Positions 24,175 through 32,780 of a stretch of DNA of 64,000 nt are shown here, piece after piece. The stretch is from NCBI GenBank assembly GCA_963821495.1, contig CAWGEA010000003.1, positions 2,401,588 through 2,465,587 of the forward strand, given 5' to 3'. Made by a program: the position numbers and the translations under genes. The notes below the pieces were generated by a model, which did not search any database, was not told the DNA's origin, and worked only from the letters and a program-made list of their open reading frames with translations. Each line of letters starts with the position of its first letter. Position 1 is the stretch's first letter. This DNA is from AC-32 sp963821495 (lineage in GTDB: Bacteria > Actinomycetota > Thermoleophilia > Gaiellales > Gaiellaceae).

Positions 24175-25187
24175 CGGATCCAGTTGCCGTGAAAGTCACA
24201 GCGCAGCAGGAAGCGCCGCTCGCCACCGGGCCAGAGCGCAACCTCGAGCTCGTAGCTGTCGTCCCGGTCCTCCTCCCGTTCCTCGACCGCGCGCGTCGAG
24301 ACCCAGCCCAGGGCTCCCTCGCCGCCCGCGTTCTCGAGCAGCGAGCGGAGCTCGGCCCGCCGCTCCGGGCCGATGTACCCCGTCGAGGCGGTCTGGAAGA
24401 CGACGGTCAGCGCGTCCTCGTCTCGGTCGGCGAGCACCGCGGGCAGCAGCTCGACGTAGTCGCCCCGGACGAGCGTCGGCGGCTCGCGCCGCAGGATCGC
24501 GATCGCCTGCCTCAACCGCTGCGCCCGCTCCACGCGGCCGGGCCAGATGAACGCGTGCAGCAGCCGCGCGCCGTGGTCGGTCGTGACGTCGACGGGCTCG
24601 AGATCGATGCCGAGCCGCCGCCGCACCGCTACAGGGCGCTCCAGGACGTCGCTCGGCACCGGTGCGTACTCGACTCCGGTCAGGGTCAGATCCGAGCTGC
24701 CCCACCTACCGGCCCGGTAACGGTAGGCGTAGCGATCCCAGAGCAGGTTCAGCCCCGCCGAGGGGCCGAGCTCGACCAGGTCGAGGGCCGAGGCGCCGTG
24801 CTCGCCGGCCAGCAGCAGGAACGCCGGCAGCAGCGCGTAGCACCGCTGCACCTCGTTCGTCTGTACCCCCTGCTCGCGTACGAAACGTGCGAGGAAGTCG
24901 CGCCGCGCAGCCAGGGCTGCACGGAAGTCGTCCCACTCGCCGGAGAGCGCATACGGCTCGATCCCCGCGAGCTCGAGGTAATGCACCCCGCCGAAGAGCC
25001 GCAGGGGAACGTCCCAGCTGAGCTCGTCCACGAGCTCGTCCACGAGCGGCTCGGCGACACAGCGTCGCGCCAGGTGCGCGTAGACCGGCGAACCCTGCGC
25101 GTCGAACTGCTCCGCCTGCCGGCGGAAGATCGCACCCTTGTCGACGAGCCCGCGGGCGCGGCTCTCGCCTGAGAGCCGGCGGCTCAG
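24162..25187 (-). CDS. DUF2332 family protein
   Basis: The protein matches DUF2332: EVQRCYALLPAFLLL then LVELGPSAGLNLLWDRYAYR, and a C-terminal VFQTASTGYIGPERR with a Rossmann/methyltransferase-like look (ELGPSAGLN). Coding clearly extends upstream of the first GTG at 25043, through FRRQAEQFDAQGSPVYAH. No ATG, GTG or TTG occurs in that part of the frame. The best available start is a CTG at 25187, overlapping the rplT stop. If translation began at 25043 the conserved first helix would be lost. Function unknown. Confidence 0.7.
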   Translation of the reverse strand: MSRRLSGESRARGLVDKGAIFRRQAEQFDAQGSPVYAHLARRCVAEPLVDELVDELSWDVPLRLFGGVHYLELAGIEPYALSGEWDDFRAALAARRDFLARFVREQGVQTNEVQRCYALLPAFLLLAGEHGASALDLVELGPSAGLNLLWDRYAYRYRAGRWGSSDLTLTGVEYAPVPSDVLERPVAVRRRLGIDLEPVDVTTDHGARLLHAFIWPGRVERAQRLRQAIAILRREPPTLVRGDYVELLPAVLADRDEDALTVVFQTASTGYIGPERRAELRSLLENAGGEGALGWVSTRAVEEREEDRDDSYELEVALWPGGERRFLLRCDFHGNWIRWRS

Positions 25188-25543
25188 GCCTCGAGCGCGG
25201 CCTTGGCCTGCGCCGCAATCTTGCCGAAGGCGTCCGGATCGCTCACCGCGAGGTCGGCGAGCACCTTGCGGTCGAGCGGGATCTCGGCCTTGCGCAGGCC
25301 GGAGACGAACTGGTTGTACGAGAGCCCCTCGCGGCGCGCCGCCGCGTTGATGCGCATGATCCAGAGCCGCCGGAACGTCCGCTTCTTGTTCTTGCGGTCG
25401 CGGTAGGCGTAGACCAGCGAATGATCGACCTGCTCCTTCGCGCGCCGGTAGCTCGAGTGCTTGAGGCCCCAGTAGCCGCGCGCCTGCTCGAGCACCTTGC
25501 GGCGCTTCTTGCGCGCGTGGACGGATCGCTTGACTCGCGGCAC
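25184..25543 (-). CDS. rplT: 50S ribosomal protein L20
   Basis: The 119-residue protein has the full L20 sequence pattern: basic N-terminal extension MPRVKRSVHARKKRRKVLEQ, ARGYWGLKHSSYRRAKEQV, RTFRRLWIMRINAAARREGL and SYNQFVSGLRKAEIPLDRK. L20 binds 23S rRNA early in 50S assembly and in many bacteria represses its own operon. It is the last ribosomal gene of infC-rpmI-rplT. Confidence 0.98.
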   Translation of the reverse strand: MPRVKRSVHARKKRRKVLEQARGYWGLKHSSYRRAKEQVDHSLVYAYRDRKNKKRTFRRLWIMRINAAARREGLSYNQFVSGLRKAEIPLDRKVLADLAVSDPDAFGKIAAQAKAALEA

Positions 25544-25546
25544 GGC

Positions 25547-25741
25547 CTACCTCCCCAGCAGCTTCTTGACCTCGCGGACGTCGGACGAGTGCACGTCCTG
25601 GTCCTTGCGGAAACGCCGCTTGCGCTTAGCCGACTTCTTCTCGAGCAGGTGAGCCTTCATCCCGCGGCGGCGCAGGAGCTTGCCCGTTCCCGTCACCTTG
25701 AACCGCTTCTTCGTTGCGCTGTGTGTCTTCTGCTTCGGCAT
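25547..25741 (-). CDS. rpmI: 50S ribosomal protein L35
   Basis: The 64-residue L35 starts MPKQKTHSATKKRFKVTGTG and contains LLRRRGMKAHLLEKKSAKRKR, the family signature. It is 3 bp upstream of rplT. Its first 116 bp are also read, in another frame, as the C-terminal tail of the infC frame. Confidence 0.97.
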   Translation of the reverse strand: MPKQKTHSATKKRFKVTGTGKLLRRRGMKAHLLEKKSAKRKRRFRKDQDVHSSDVREVKKLLGR

Positions 25742-26306
25742 CGTCTCTCTTGACTCCCGCGTTCTTCGTCGGGCCCAAAACCATCACCATGTTGCGGCCG
25801 TCCTGGAGGGGCGGGGACTCTATCTGCCCGATCTCCTTCACATCCTCGGCCAGCCGCATCAGCAGATCACGCCCGCGCTCCGGATGGCTCTGCTCCCGGC
25901 CGCGGAACATGATCGTCACCTTGACCTTCGCGCGCTGGTTGAGGAAGCGCACGACATGCCCCTTCTTGGTGTTGTAGTCGTGGATCCCGATCTTGGGCCT
26001 GAGCTTGATCTCCTTGACGTGGACCGAAATCTGGTGCTTCCTCGCGAGCTTGGCCTTCTGCTCCTGCTCGTAGCGGTACTTCCCGTAGTCCATCACCTTC
26101 GCCACGGGCGGATCGGCCTGCGCGGCGACCTCGACGAGGTCGAGGTTCTTCCCCCACGCGTACTCGCGCGCCTCGTTCGTGTCCTTGACGCCGATCTGCG
26201 AGCCGTCGTCGTCCACCAGGCGCACCTTCGGCGCGCGGATCATCTCGTTGATTCGCGCCTGCGGTACCGGGGCGCGGTCGGGCTCCACGTTTCGGCGTGG
26301 TCTCAA
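25626..26306 (-). CDS. infC: Translation initiation factor IF-3, with long C-terminal extension
   Basis: IF3-N (ARINEMIRAPKVRLVDDDGS) and IF3-C (EIKLRPKIGIHDYNTKKGH, then VKVTIMFRGREQSHPERGRD, ending VMVLGPTK) are complete by about residue 178. The frame then continues for about 48 codons of acidic, low-complexity sequence to 25626, reading through the start of rpmI by 116 bp. The only start codons are TTG (26306) and GTG (26288). An AAGGAGG lies about 25 nt upstream of the TTG, so the start is uncertain; infC often uses unusual starts for autoregulation. Confidence 0.9.
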   Translation of the reverse strand: MRPRRNVEPDRAPVPQARINEMIRAPKVRLVDDDGSQIGVKDTNEAREYAWGKNLDLVEVAAQADPPVAKVMDYGKYRYEQEQKAKLARKHQISVHVKEIKLRPKIGIHDYNTKKGHVVRFLNQRAKVKVTIMFRGREQSHPERGRDLLMRLAEDVKEIGQIESPPLQDGRNMVMVLGPTKNAGVKRDDAEAEDTQRNEEAVQGDGNGQAPAPPRDEGSPAREEVG

Positions 26307-26350
26307 AGGCGTGTCACCAAGCTCTCGTTTCCTCCTTCTCTACGACAAGA

Positions 26351-26366
26351 CCGCTGCAAGCAGCGG
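26351..26366. promoter_or_regulatory. Palindrome in the infC leader
   Basis: CCGCTGCAAGCAGCGG is a perfect inverted repeat in the 145-bp gap between the thrS stop and the infC start. On the minus strand it forms a short hairpin followed by TCTTGTCG. It could be a weak attenuator or part of the infC leader structure. Confidence 0.3.
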
Positions 26367-26451
26367 CCCTAGATCCTCGTCCATCCGACTCGGTTGAACC
26401 TCCGGAAGCGCTCGGCTCGGGAGGTGAGGGTGGGCCCCTGCTTGTGCAGGA

Positions 26452-28329
26452 TCACAGGGTAGCAAGGTATTCGCGCAGATCGGCCAGGCTCTTCGTCGAC
26501 TGCTCTCCCCCGCGCTCGCGCACGGACAGGGCGTCGTCCGACTCCTTGTCGCCGAAGACGATCGTGACCGGGATCTTCTCCACCTCGGCATCGCGGATCC
26601 GTTTGCCGACGGTCTCGTCCCGCTCGTCGACTTCGACCCGCAGGCCCTCGAGCTTCGCGGCGAGCTCGTGGGCGGCGTCGCGGTGCGCCTCCCCGACCGG
26701 CAGCACGCGGACCTGCACCGGCGCGAGCCAGAACGGGAACGCGCCGGCGTAGTGCTCGATCAGGATCCCAATGAAGCGCTCGAGCGAGCCGAAGAGTGCA
26801 CGGTGGATCACGTACGGCCTGTGCTCCGCGTTGTCCTCACCCATGTAGCTGAGCCCGAAGCGCGCGGGCATCTGCGAGTCGAGCTGGATCGTCCCCATCT
26901 GCCAGGAGCGCCCGAGCACGTCCGTCATGTGCAGGTCGATCTTCGGCCCGTAGAAGGCTCCGTCGCCCTCGTTCACCGTGTACTCGATCGCTCGGCGCTC
27001 GAGCGCCGAGCGGAGCGCGTCCTCGGTGAAGTCCCACTCCTCGTCGGTTCCGAGCTTGTTGTCGGGCCGCGTCGAGAGCTCGAAGCGCGCCTCCATGCCG
27101 AACAGGTCGTAGAGGTAGGCGGCGAAGTCGAGGCACCCGAAGATCTCGTCCTCGATCTGCTCGGGCGTGACGAACATGTGCGCGTCGTCCTGGGTGACGT
27201 GCTGGACGCGCAGCAGGCCGTGCAGCGTCCCCGCGCGCTCGTTGCGGTGCAGCGTCGACGACTCCGCGTAGCGCAGCGGCAGGTCGCGGTAGCTGCGCAG
27301 GCCGCTGCCGAAAAGGAGCATGTGGCCCGGGCAGTTCATCGGCTTCAGGCCGAGCTCGCGCTCGCCGTAGGGCACGAGGAACATGTCGTCGCGGAACTTC
27401 TCCCAGTGCCCCGACGTCTTCCACGTCTGGACGTCGTAGAGCAGCGGCGTCTTCACCTCGACGTAGCCACGTTCGAGGTTCTCGCGGCGGCGCAGGTCCT
27501 CGAGCGCGTTCCAGATCACCATCCCCTTCGGGTGCCAGAACGGCATCCCGGGCGCGTGGTCGGAGAGGTGGAAGAGGTCGAGCTGGACGCCGAGGCGGCG
27601 GTGGTCGCGCGCGCGCGCCTGCTCGAGCTGCCCGAGGTAGGCGTCGAGATCGGCCTGGTCGTAGAAGGCCGTCCCGTAGATCCGCGTCAGCTGCTTGTTG
27701 TGCTCGTCTCCGCGCCAGTACGCGCCGGCCAGGCCCGTGAGCTTGACCGCCTTGATCGGCTTCGAGTCCTGCAGGTGGGGGCCGCGGCAGAGGTCGGTGA
27801 ACTCGCCCTGCGTGTAGAGGGTGATCTCGCCTTCCGCGGTGTCTACGAGCTCGACCTTGTACTCCTCGCCCTGTTCGGCGAAGAGGCGTTTGGCCTCCTC
27901 GGCTGCGATCTCCTCGCGATTCCAGGAGCGGCCCTCGGCGAGCTCCTTGCGGATCTCCTCCTCGATCCGCTCGAGCGCCTCCTCGCCGATCGGCTCCGGG
28001 AACTCGAAGTCGTAGTAGAAGCCGTTCTCGATCGGCGGGCCGATCGCGATCTTCGTGCCGGGATAGAGCCGTCGGACGGCCTCGGCGAGCAAATGCGCGG
28101 TCGAGTGACGCAGCACGTAGAGCGCGTCCGGGTCCTGCGTGTCGCGCGTGGTCAGGATCTGGATCTCGTGCCCGTCCTCGAGCGGCGCTCGCAGGTCCTG
28201 GACGCTGCCGTTCGAGCGCACCAGGACAGCCTGCTCGGCGAGCTTCGGGCCGATCGCGCGCGCGGCGTCGAGGCCGGTCGCGCCGTCGGGAAGTTCGAGT
28301 TCCGAGGAGTCGGGAAGGACGATCTTCAT
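26452..28329 (-). CDS. thrS: Threonine-tRNA ligase
   Basis: The 625-residue protein starts at ATG 28329 (MKIVLPDSSELELPDGATGL). It has the N-terminal TGS domain, the editing-like N2 domain (LRHSTAHLLAEAVRRLYPGT; His pair of the editing site), and class II motif 2 (YRDLPLRYAESSTLHRNERA) with the zinc-site Cys in LKPMNCPGHMLLF. Motif 3 is PYVIHRALFGSLERFIGILI, and the anticodon-binding domain is at the end. A longer in-frame start at 28419 is not needed. It lies upstream of infC as in many bacteria. Confidence 0.97.
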   Translation of the reverse strand: MKIVLPDSSELELPDGATGLDAARAIGPKLAEQAVLVRSNGSVQDLRAPLEDGHEIQILTTRDTQDPDALYVLRHSTAHLLAEAVRRLYPGTKIAIGPPIENGFYYDFEFPEPIGEEALERIEEEIRKELAEGRSWNREEIAAEEAKRLFAEQGEEYKVELVDTAEGEITLYTQGEFTDLCRGPHLQDSKPIKAVKLTGLAGAYWRGDEHNKQLTRIYGTAFYDQADLDAYLGQLEQARARDHRRLGVQLDLFHLSDHAPGMPFWHPKGMVIWNALEDLRRRENLERGYVEVKTPLLYDVQTWKTSGHWEKFRDDMFLVPYGERELGLKPMNCPGHMLLFGSGLRSYRDLPLRYAESSTLHRNERAGTLHGLLRVQHVTQDDAHMFVTPEQIEDEIFGCLDFAAYLYDLFGMEARFELSTRPDNKLGTDEEWDFTEDALRSALERRAIEYTVNEGDGAFYGPKIDLHMTDVLGRSWQMGTIQLDSQMPARFGLSYMGEDNAEHRPYVIHRALFGSLERFIGILIEHYAGAFPFWLAPVQVRVLPVGEAHRDAAHELAAKLEGLRVEVDERDETVGKRIRDAEVEKIPVTIVFGDKESDDALSVRERGGEQSTKSLADLREYLATL

Positions 28330-28450
28330 GTCAGAGCAGGATACTTCGCACCCTCGCGACGACGACCGCAACGACGAGCTGGACGAGTCGCCCGCGCCGA
28401 ACCCCGAAGAGCGCGACACGAACGCCGCGGACGACCCGCAGGCCGACTAG
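28328..28450 (+). CDS. Possible acidic mini-protein (40 aa)
   Basis: A short frame MSEQDTSHPRDDDRNDELDE onwards, almost entirely acidic and low-complexity, divergent from thrS with start codons sharing CATG. It has no ribosome-binding site of its own apart from thrS coding sequence. The thrS promoter (TATCCT about 17 nt upstream of thrS) lies inside it. It may be chance coding in a GC-rich gap. Confidence 0.25.
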   Translation: MSEQDTSHPRDDDRNDELDESPAPNPEERDTNAADDPQAD

Positions 28451-28806
28451 TCGTCGCCCTCTACGGCCGCCTTCAGCTCGGCCGGGCACTTGAGCCAGTA
28501 GCTCTCGCGCAGCCACTCGAGCGCCGCGTCGAGCGACTCCTCGTCCGTAACCGCCGCGGTCACCCAGCCGTAGCGGCCGACGTGGCTCGCCGTGCGCACG
28601 TACGGGAGCAGGTGGGCGATGTCGCGCTCCTCCGCGGTCAGCTTGACGGTCACGTCGACCGACTCGTCCCGCGTGACCATCCAGCCGAAGACCTTGTTCT
28701 GGCCGACCTTGAAGACCGGGAAGTCGCCCCACGGCCGATCCTCGTAGGCCTCGGGGAACGAGAGCGCAAGCTGGGTGATCCGCCGCTCGATCGTCGCCGT
28801 GCGCAC
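28447..28806 (-). CDS. MmcQ/YjbR family protein
   Basis: The 119-residue protein shows the YjbR pattern: LALSFPEAYEDRPWGDFPVF, KVFGWMV, VTVKLTAEERD, HVGRYGWVTAAV and a C-terminal helix LRESYWLKCPAEL. The fold is a DNA-binding-like CyaY fold, but the cellular role is not established. It precedes the divergent CBS gene by 77 bp. Confidence 0.85.
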   Translation of the reverse strand: MRTATIERRITQLALSFPEAYEDRPWGDFPVFKVGQNKVFGWMVTRDESVDVTVKLTAEERDIAHLLPYVRTASHVGRYGWVTAAVTDEESLDAALEWLRESYWLKCPAELKAAVEGDD

Positions 28807-28883
28807 CGGCGCATTCTCACCGTTTCGCGCCGCCTCGCGCCGGGAAACCGAATCTGACTCGAAATCGAAACGGAAGGAGCCGC

Positions 28884-29303
28884 ATGGCGAAGAGCATCAG
28901 CGAGGTCATGTCCGCCAACCCCTGCTCGGTCGAGGCCGACAAGCCAGTCGCGTACGCCGCGCAGATGATGAAGCAGGAAGACGTCGGGCTCGCCCCGATC
29001 GTCGAGGGTGACCGCCTCGTCGGAGCCCTCACCGACCGGGACATCGTCACGCGCGTGGTCGCGGTGGGGAAGGATCCGCAGTCGGTGACCGTGCGCGAGG
29101 TCGGATCAACCGACCTCGTCACCATCGACCCGCAGCAGGACCTGGACGAGGCGCTCCGCCTGATGGCGACGAACCAGATCCGTCGGTTGCCGGTGGTCGA
29201 GGAGGACGGGCGGCTCGTCGGAATCGTCGCCCAGGCCGACGTGGCGCGCGAGGCGAACGACAAGCAGACGGGCGAGCTCGTCGGCGAGATCTCGAAGAAC
29301 TGA
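28884..29303 (+). CDS. CBS-domain-pair protein
   Basis: The 139 residues form two tandem CBS domains (about 7-62 and 75-130), with VGLAPIVEGDRLVGALTDRD and IRRLPVVEEDGRLVGIVAQA. This is the stand-alone form similar to mycobacterial hypoxic response protein Hrp1. CBS pairs bind adenine nucleotides and report energy state. The start has AAGGAG 8 nt upstream. Its target is not evident; the FIST sensor gene follows 78 bp downstream. Confidence 0.88.
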   Translation: MAKSISEVMSANPCSVEADKPVAYAAQMMKQEDVGLAPIVEGDRLVGALTDRDIVTRVVAVGKDPQSVTVREVGSTDLVTIDPQQDLDEALRLMATNQIRRLPVVEEDGRLVGIVAQADVAREANDKQTGELVGEISKN

Positions 29304-29380
29304 CCAGATGCCGAGCGCGAAGTCGAACGTCGAGAACGCTGGCAAGAGCTGAGCCGCAGGCGAGGCGTACACTCCGATCC

Positions 29381-30556
29381 ATGAGCCCCGTGACGCGCAC
29401 GCGCCGGGTCGGGGCGGGGTTGTCCGTCTCGCCTGTGGCGGCCGAGGCGGCCGTCGAGGCCGCCCGCCAGACACATGGCTTGCTCGACGCCGCCCCGGTC
29501 GACCTCGCGTTCCTCTTCCTCTCGGCCGAGCACTTCGCGGCCGGCGGGGAGGCTCTGGCGGCCGTCGAGGACGAGCTCGCGCCGCGCCACCTGCTCGGCT
29601 GCGTCGCCGAGGGCGTGGTCGCCGGCGAGCGCGAGCTCGAGAGCGGCCCGGCAGCGGCCGTCTGGGCGGCGTCGCTCCCCGGAGCGGAGATCGAGACGTT
29701 CCACAGCGTCGCCATCGGCACCGACGAGGGCGTCGCGGTCACCAGCTTCCCCGACCTCGAAGGCGCGGACCTCGTCGCACTGCTCGTCGACCCCTTCACC
29801 TTCCCGGCCGCGGGCTTCCTGACGAAACTGAACGAGGAGGAGGACCGTGCGCCGGTCGTCGGCGGACTGGCGGCCGGCGGCGGCGAGCCCGACACGCAGG
29901 CGTTGTTCGTCGACGGCGAGGTCGTCTACGAGGGCGCGGTCGGCGCGGTCGTGCGCGGCGCCCCGGTGCGCACAGTCGTCTCGCAGGGTTGCGAGCCGGT
30001 CGGCCGCGACTCCGTGATCACGAACGCGGAGGGCAACGTCGTCTTCGAGCTCGCCGGGGAGCCGGCGCTGGAGCGGCTGAAGGGCGACCTCGCGAACCTG
30101 ACCGAGGACCAGCAGCACAGCGCCACGCGCGGCGGCGTCCTCGCGGGGCTCGTGATCGACGAAAATCGCGCCGAGTACCGCCGCGGCGACTACCTGATGC
30201 GCGGCCTGATCGGCGTCGACGAGGACACCGGCGCGCTTGCGATCGGAGAGCCCGTCCGCGTCGGGCAGACGCTCCGCTTCCACGTGCGCGACGCCGCGGC
30301 GGCCGACGAGGATCTGCGCGAGAACCTCGCCAACGCGATCGACGGAGACCGCGCCGCCGGCGCGCTCCTCTTCACCTGCAACGGCCGGGGCACGAGTCTC
30401 TTCGCCGCGCCCGACCACGACGCGCGCGCCGTCGGCGAGCTGCTCGGCGGCGAGGGCGTGGCGGGCTTCTTCTGCGCCGGCGAGATCGGCCCCGTCGGCG
30501 GGAAGCCGTTCCTGCACGGCTTCACCGCCACGCTGGCCGTCTTCCTCGAGAGCTAG
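29381..30556 (+). CDS. FIST N- and C-domain sensory protein
   Basis: The 391 residues hold the FIST_N domain (about 20-195: DLAFLFLSAEHFAAGG, LLGCVAEGVVAGERELESGP) and the FIST_C domain (about 205-370: GDYLMRGLIGVDEDTGALAI, LLFTCNGRGTSLF, GFFCAGEIGPVGGKPFLHGF). FIST domains are intracellular sensors thought to bind small ligands such as amino acids. No output domain is attached, so it would act with a separate partner. It converges with the MBL gene, overlapping by 4 bp. Confidence 0.88.
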   Translation: MSPVTRTRRVGAGLSVSPVAAEAAVEAARQTHGLLDAAPVDLAFLFLSAEHFAAGGEALAAVEDELAPRHLLGCVAEGVVAGERELESGPAAAVWAASLPGAEIETFHSVAIGTDEGVAVTSFPDLEGADLVALLVDPFTFPAAGFLTKLNEEEDRAPVVGGLAAGGGEPDTQALFVDGEVVYEGAVGAVVRGAPVRTVVSQGCEPVGRDSVITNAEGNVVFELAGEPALERLKGDLANLTEDQQHSATRGGVLAGLVIDENRAEYRRGDYLMRGLIGVDEDTGALAIGEPVRVGQTLRFHVRDAAAADEDLRENLANAIDGDRAAGALLFTCNGRGTSLFAAPDHDARAVGELLGGEGVAGFFCAGEIGPVGGKPFLHGFTATLAVFLES

Positions 30557-31394
30557 GCCAGCTCGACGACCATGCCCTCGCGGGCGAGTGTCGGCCCGCG
30601 GCCGTTCCGGCCGGCGAGCTCGCGCGCGCGGTCCTCGAGGCGGTCGAGCGACTCGTCGGCGTGCACAGGCTCGTGGTGGAAGAGCAGCAGGCGGCGCGCA
30701 CCGACGGCATCCGCATACGCGATGGCGTCGGCGACGCTGGAGTGCCCCCAGCCGATGCGCGCCTCGTACTCGTCCTCGAAGTACTGAGCGTCGTGTAGGA
30801 GCAGGTCGGCGCCCTCCGCGAGGGCGCCGCCGGAGATCCAGTCCAGCGACTTGTCCGCCCCGCCGGCAAGCGCCGGCTCGTGGTCGGGCAGGTACGCGAT
30901 CGTCACGCCTCCCGCCTCGATCCGGTAGCCGACGGTGGGCCCGGGATGGACGACGAGCGCAGCGGTGAGGGAGAACGGGCCAAGCATCCACGGCTCGCGC
31001 GGCACGTCGTGGAAGGTCACCCTCGCCGGCACCTCCTTCAGGTCGCGCGGGAACAGCGGCGGCGAGAACGAGCGCGCGATGCGGTCGCGCAGGCTCGAGG
31101 TCGGCGAGGGCGGACCCAGATGTCGATCGACACCGCGGGATTCCAGAGCGGGCCGAAGAAGCGGAGCCCCTCGAGGTGATCGAGGTGCAGGTGCGTGAGC
31201 AGCAGGTGCAGCTGCGTGATCCCACGCTCCGCGAGCTCGTCTCCTAGGCACCTGATCCCGGTGCCCGCGTCGAGCACGAGCAGCGAGCCGTCGTCGAGCG
31301 AGACCTCGACGCACGACGTGTTCCCGCCGTAGCGCACCGTCGACGCGCCGGGTGTCGGCAGCGAGCCGCGGCAGCCCCAGACCTTGACGCGCAT
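30553..31394 (-). pseudogene. Metallo-beta-lactamase-fold hydrolase, single frameshift
   Basis: The start MRVKVWGCRGSLPTPG with VRYGGNTSCVEV, then LLVLDAGTGIRCLGDELAER and the metal motif THLHLDHLEGL, is in one frame. After SIDIW the family sequence continues in the next frame as GPPSPTSSLRDRIARSFSPP and onward to YLPDHEP, LLLHDAQYFEDEYEARIGWG, HSS and FHHEP. The shift falls at a CCC run near 31115-31117: one added base would restore a normal roughly 280-residue enzyme. It may be a real frameshift or a sequencing error. It lies 2 bp downstream of the PAS gene. Confidence 0.8.
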
Positions 31395-31396
31395 GC

Positions 31397-31795
31397 TCAA
31401 TCGCGCCAGAAGATCGTCACCGTGCCGACCAGCTCGTCGGTGTGCGCGAAGAGCGGGAACGCCGTCACCGCGTCCTCCCGCGCCAGACCGTCGACGCTCG
31501 TGATCCGGATCCGCTCGTGCGCGGGACGCCGCTCGTTGAGCGCGATCCCGGTCGGCCGTCGCTCGAGCGGCAGAGGCTCGTCGGAGTCGACGGTGCGCGG
31601 CTCGAACTGGGAGCTCCACTCCTCGAGCGGCATCTCCCCCACCTCCGAGAACGACCGGCCAAGGACGTGCTCGGCGGCCTCGTTGTAGTAGATCAGGCAG
31701 CCTTGCTCGTCGGTGATCAGCGTCGGCGTCGCCAGGTTCGAGGCGAACTCACGCGCGAGGATCAGGACGAGGTGCTTCGATCGCACGGCGGCCAC
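31397..31795 (-). CDS. PAS-domain protein
   Basis: The 132-residue protein is a single PAS domain: ATPTLITDEQGCLIYYNEAA followed by LGRSFSEVGEMPLEEW and the C-terminal strands ITSVDGLAREDAVTAFPLFA and VGTVTIFWRD. No output domain is attached. With the MBL-fold gene 2 bp downstream it forms a two-gene unit. Sensing of light, redox or a ligand is possible but not shown. Confidence 0.8.
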   Translation of the reverse strand: MAAVRSKHLVLILAREFASNLATPTLITDEQGCLIYYNEAAEHVLGRSFSEVGEMPLEEWSSQFEPRTVDSDEPLPLERRPTGIALNERRPAHERIRITSVDGLAREDAVTAFPLFAHTDELVGTVTIFWRD

Positions 31796-31839
31796 GCGTG
31801 AAGCCTACGCCCACGCGCGGCCGCGTCGAAATCCGAGGG

Positions 31840-32331
31840 TTAGGCGCTCTCGGCGAGCGCGGGCGTGCAGGTCGAGCGGCCGCGCTTCTCCAGGTACTGC
31901 TGGTGGTAGTCCTCGGCCACGTAGAACGTCTGCGCAGGCTCGATCAGGGTCACGATCGGCCTGCGGTAGCGCCCCGAAGCGTCGAGCTCGGCCTTCGAGC
32001 GCTCCGCCGCCGCCCGCTGCTCCTCGTCATGGACGAAGATCACCGAGCGGTACTGATCGCCGACGTCCCAGCCCTGGCGGTTCAGCTGCGTCGGGTCGTG
32101 CTGGGCCCAGAACACCTCCAGGAGCTGCTCGTAGGAGACGCGCTCCGGGTCGTAGGTCACCTCGACCACCTCGGCGTGGCCGGTCGTGTGCGAGCACACG
32201 TCCTCGTAGGTCGGGTTCTCGAGCTTGCCGCCCTCGTAGCCGGCCTCGGTCTTCGTCACTCCGTCGATCTGGCGGAACGCCGCCTCGACGCCCCAGAAGC
32301 AGCCGGCGCCGAACGTTGCCTTCTTCTCCAC
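31840..32331 (-). CDS. msrA: Peptide-methionine (S)-S-oxide reductase
   Basis: The 163-residue protein has the MsrA active site FGAGCFWGVEAAFRQIDGV (catalytic Cys about residue 11) and the signatures TGHAEVVEVTYDPERVSYEQ and FFV-type AQTFYVAEDYHQQYLEKRG. It reduces the S form of oxidised methionine. GTG at 32331 shares one base with the msrB stop (TAGTG), so both are translationally coupled. Confidence 0.96.
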   Translation of the reverse strand: MEKKATFGAGCFWGVEAAFRQIDGVTKTEAGYEGGKLENPTYEDVCSHTTGHAEVVEVTYDPERVSYEQLLEVFWAQHDPTQLNRQGWDVGDQYRSVIFVHDEEQRAAAERSKAELDASGRYRRPIVTLIEPAQTFYVAEDYHQQYLEKRGRSTCTPALAESA

Positions 32332-32723
32332 TACTCCTCCTCCAACTTGAGTGCTTCCGAGTTGATGCAGTAACGCACCCCGGTCGGGTGCGGCCCGTCC
32401 GGGAAGACGTGCCCGAGGTGGCCGCCGCAGCTGGCGCACATCACCTCGGTGCGAGTCATGCCGAAGCTGCGGTCGCTCTCCTCGTCCACGGCCTCCTCCG
32501 AGGCGGGCGCGTAGAACGCGGGCCAGCCGCAGCCGGAGTCGTACTTCGTCTCCGAGGCGAACAGCTCCGCGCCGCAGCCGGCGCAACGGTAGGTGCCCGG
32601 TTCGAAGCTGTGGTCGTACTCGCCGCTGAACGGCCGCTCCGTGCCCTTCTCCCGCAGGACGCGGTACTGCTCGGGCGTGAGCTCCGCCCGCCACTGCTCT
32701 TCGGTTTTCTGGATCTTGGTCAC
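32331..32723 (-). CDS. msrB: Peptide-methionine (R)-S-oxide reductase
   Basis: The 130-residue protein starts at GTG 32723 (TKIQKTEEQWRAELTPEQYR). It has the zinc CxxC pairs CAGC and CASC, the signature KYDSGCGWPAFY, and the catalytic RYCINSEAL near the end. It reduces the R form of methionine sulfoxide. An upstream in-frame ATG at 32918 would run into the divergent tail-tube gene and is rejected. The gene precedes msrA in one operon. Confidence 0.96.
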   Translation of the reverse strand: MTKIQKTEEQWRAELTPEQYRVLREKGTERPFSGEYDHSFEPGTYRCAGCGAELFASETKYDSGCGWPAFYAPASEEAVDEESDRSFGMTRTEVMCASCGGHLGHVFPDGPHPTGVRYCINSEALKLEEE

Positions 32724-32780
32724 GTTGAACAGTCTTGCAAGAGCGTGCTTCGTTACGCCGGCCTGGAGTAGCCTCCACGC

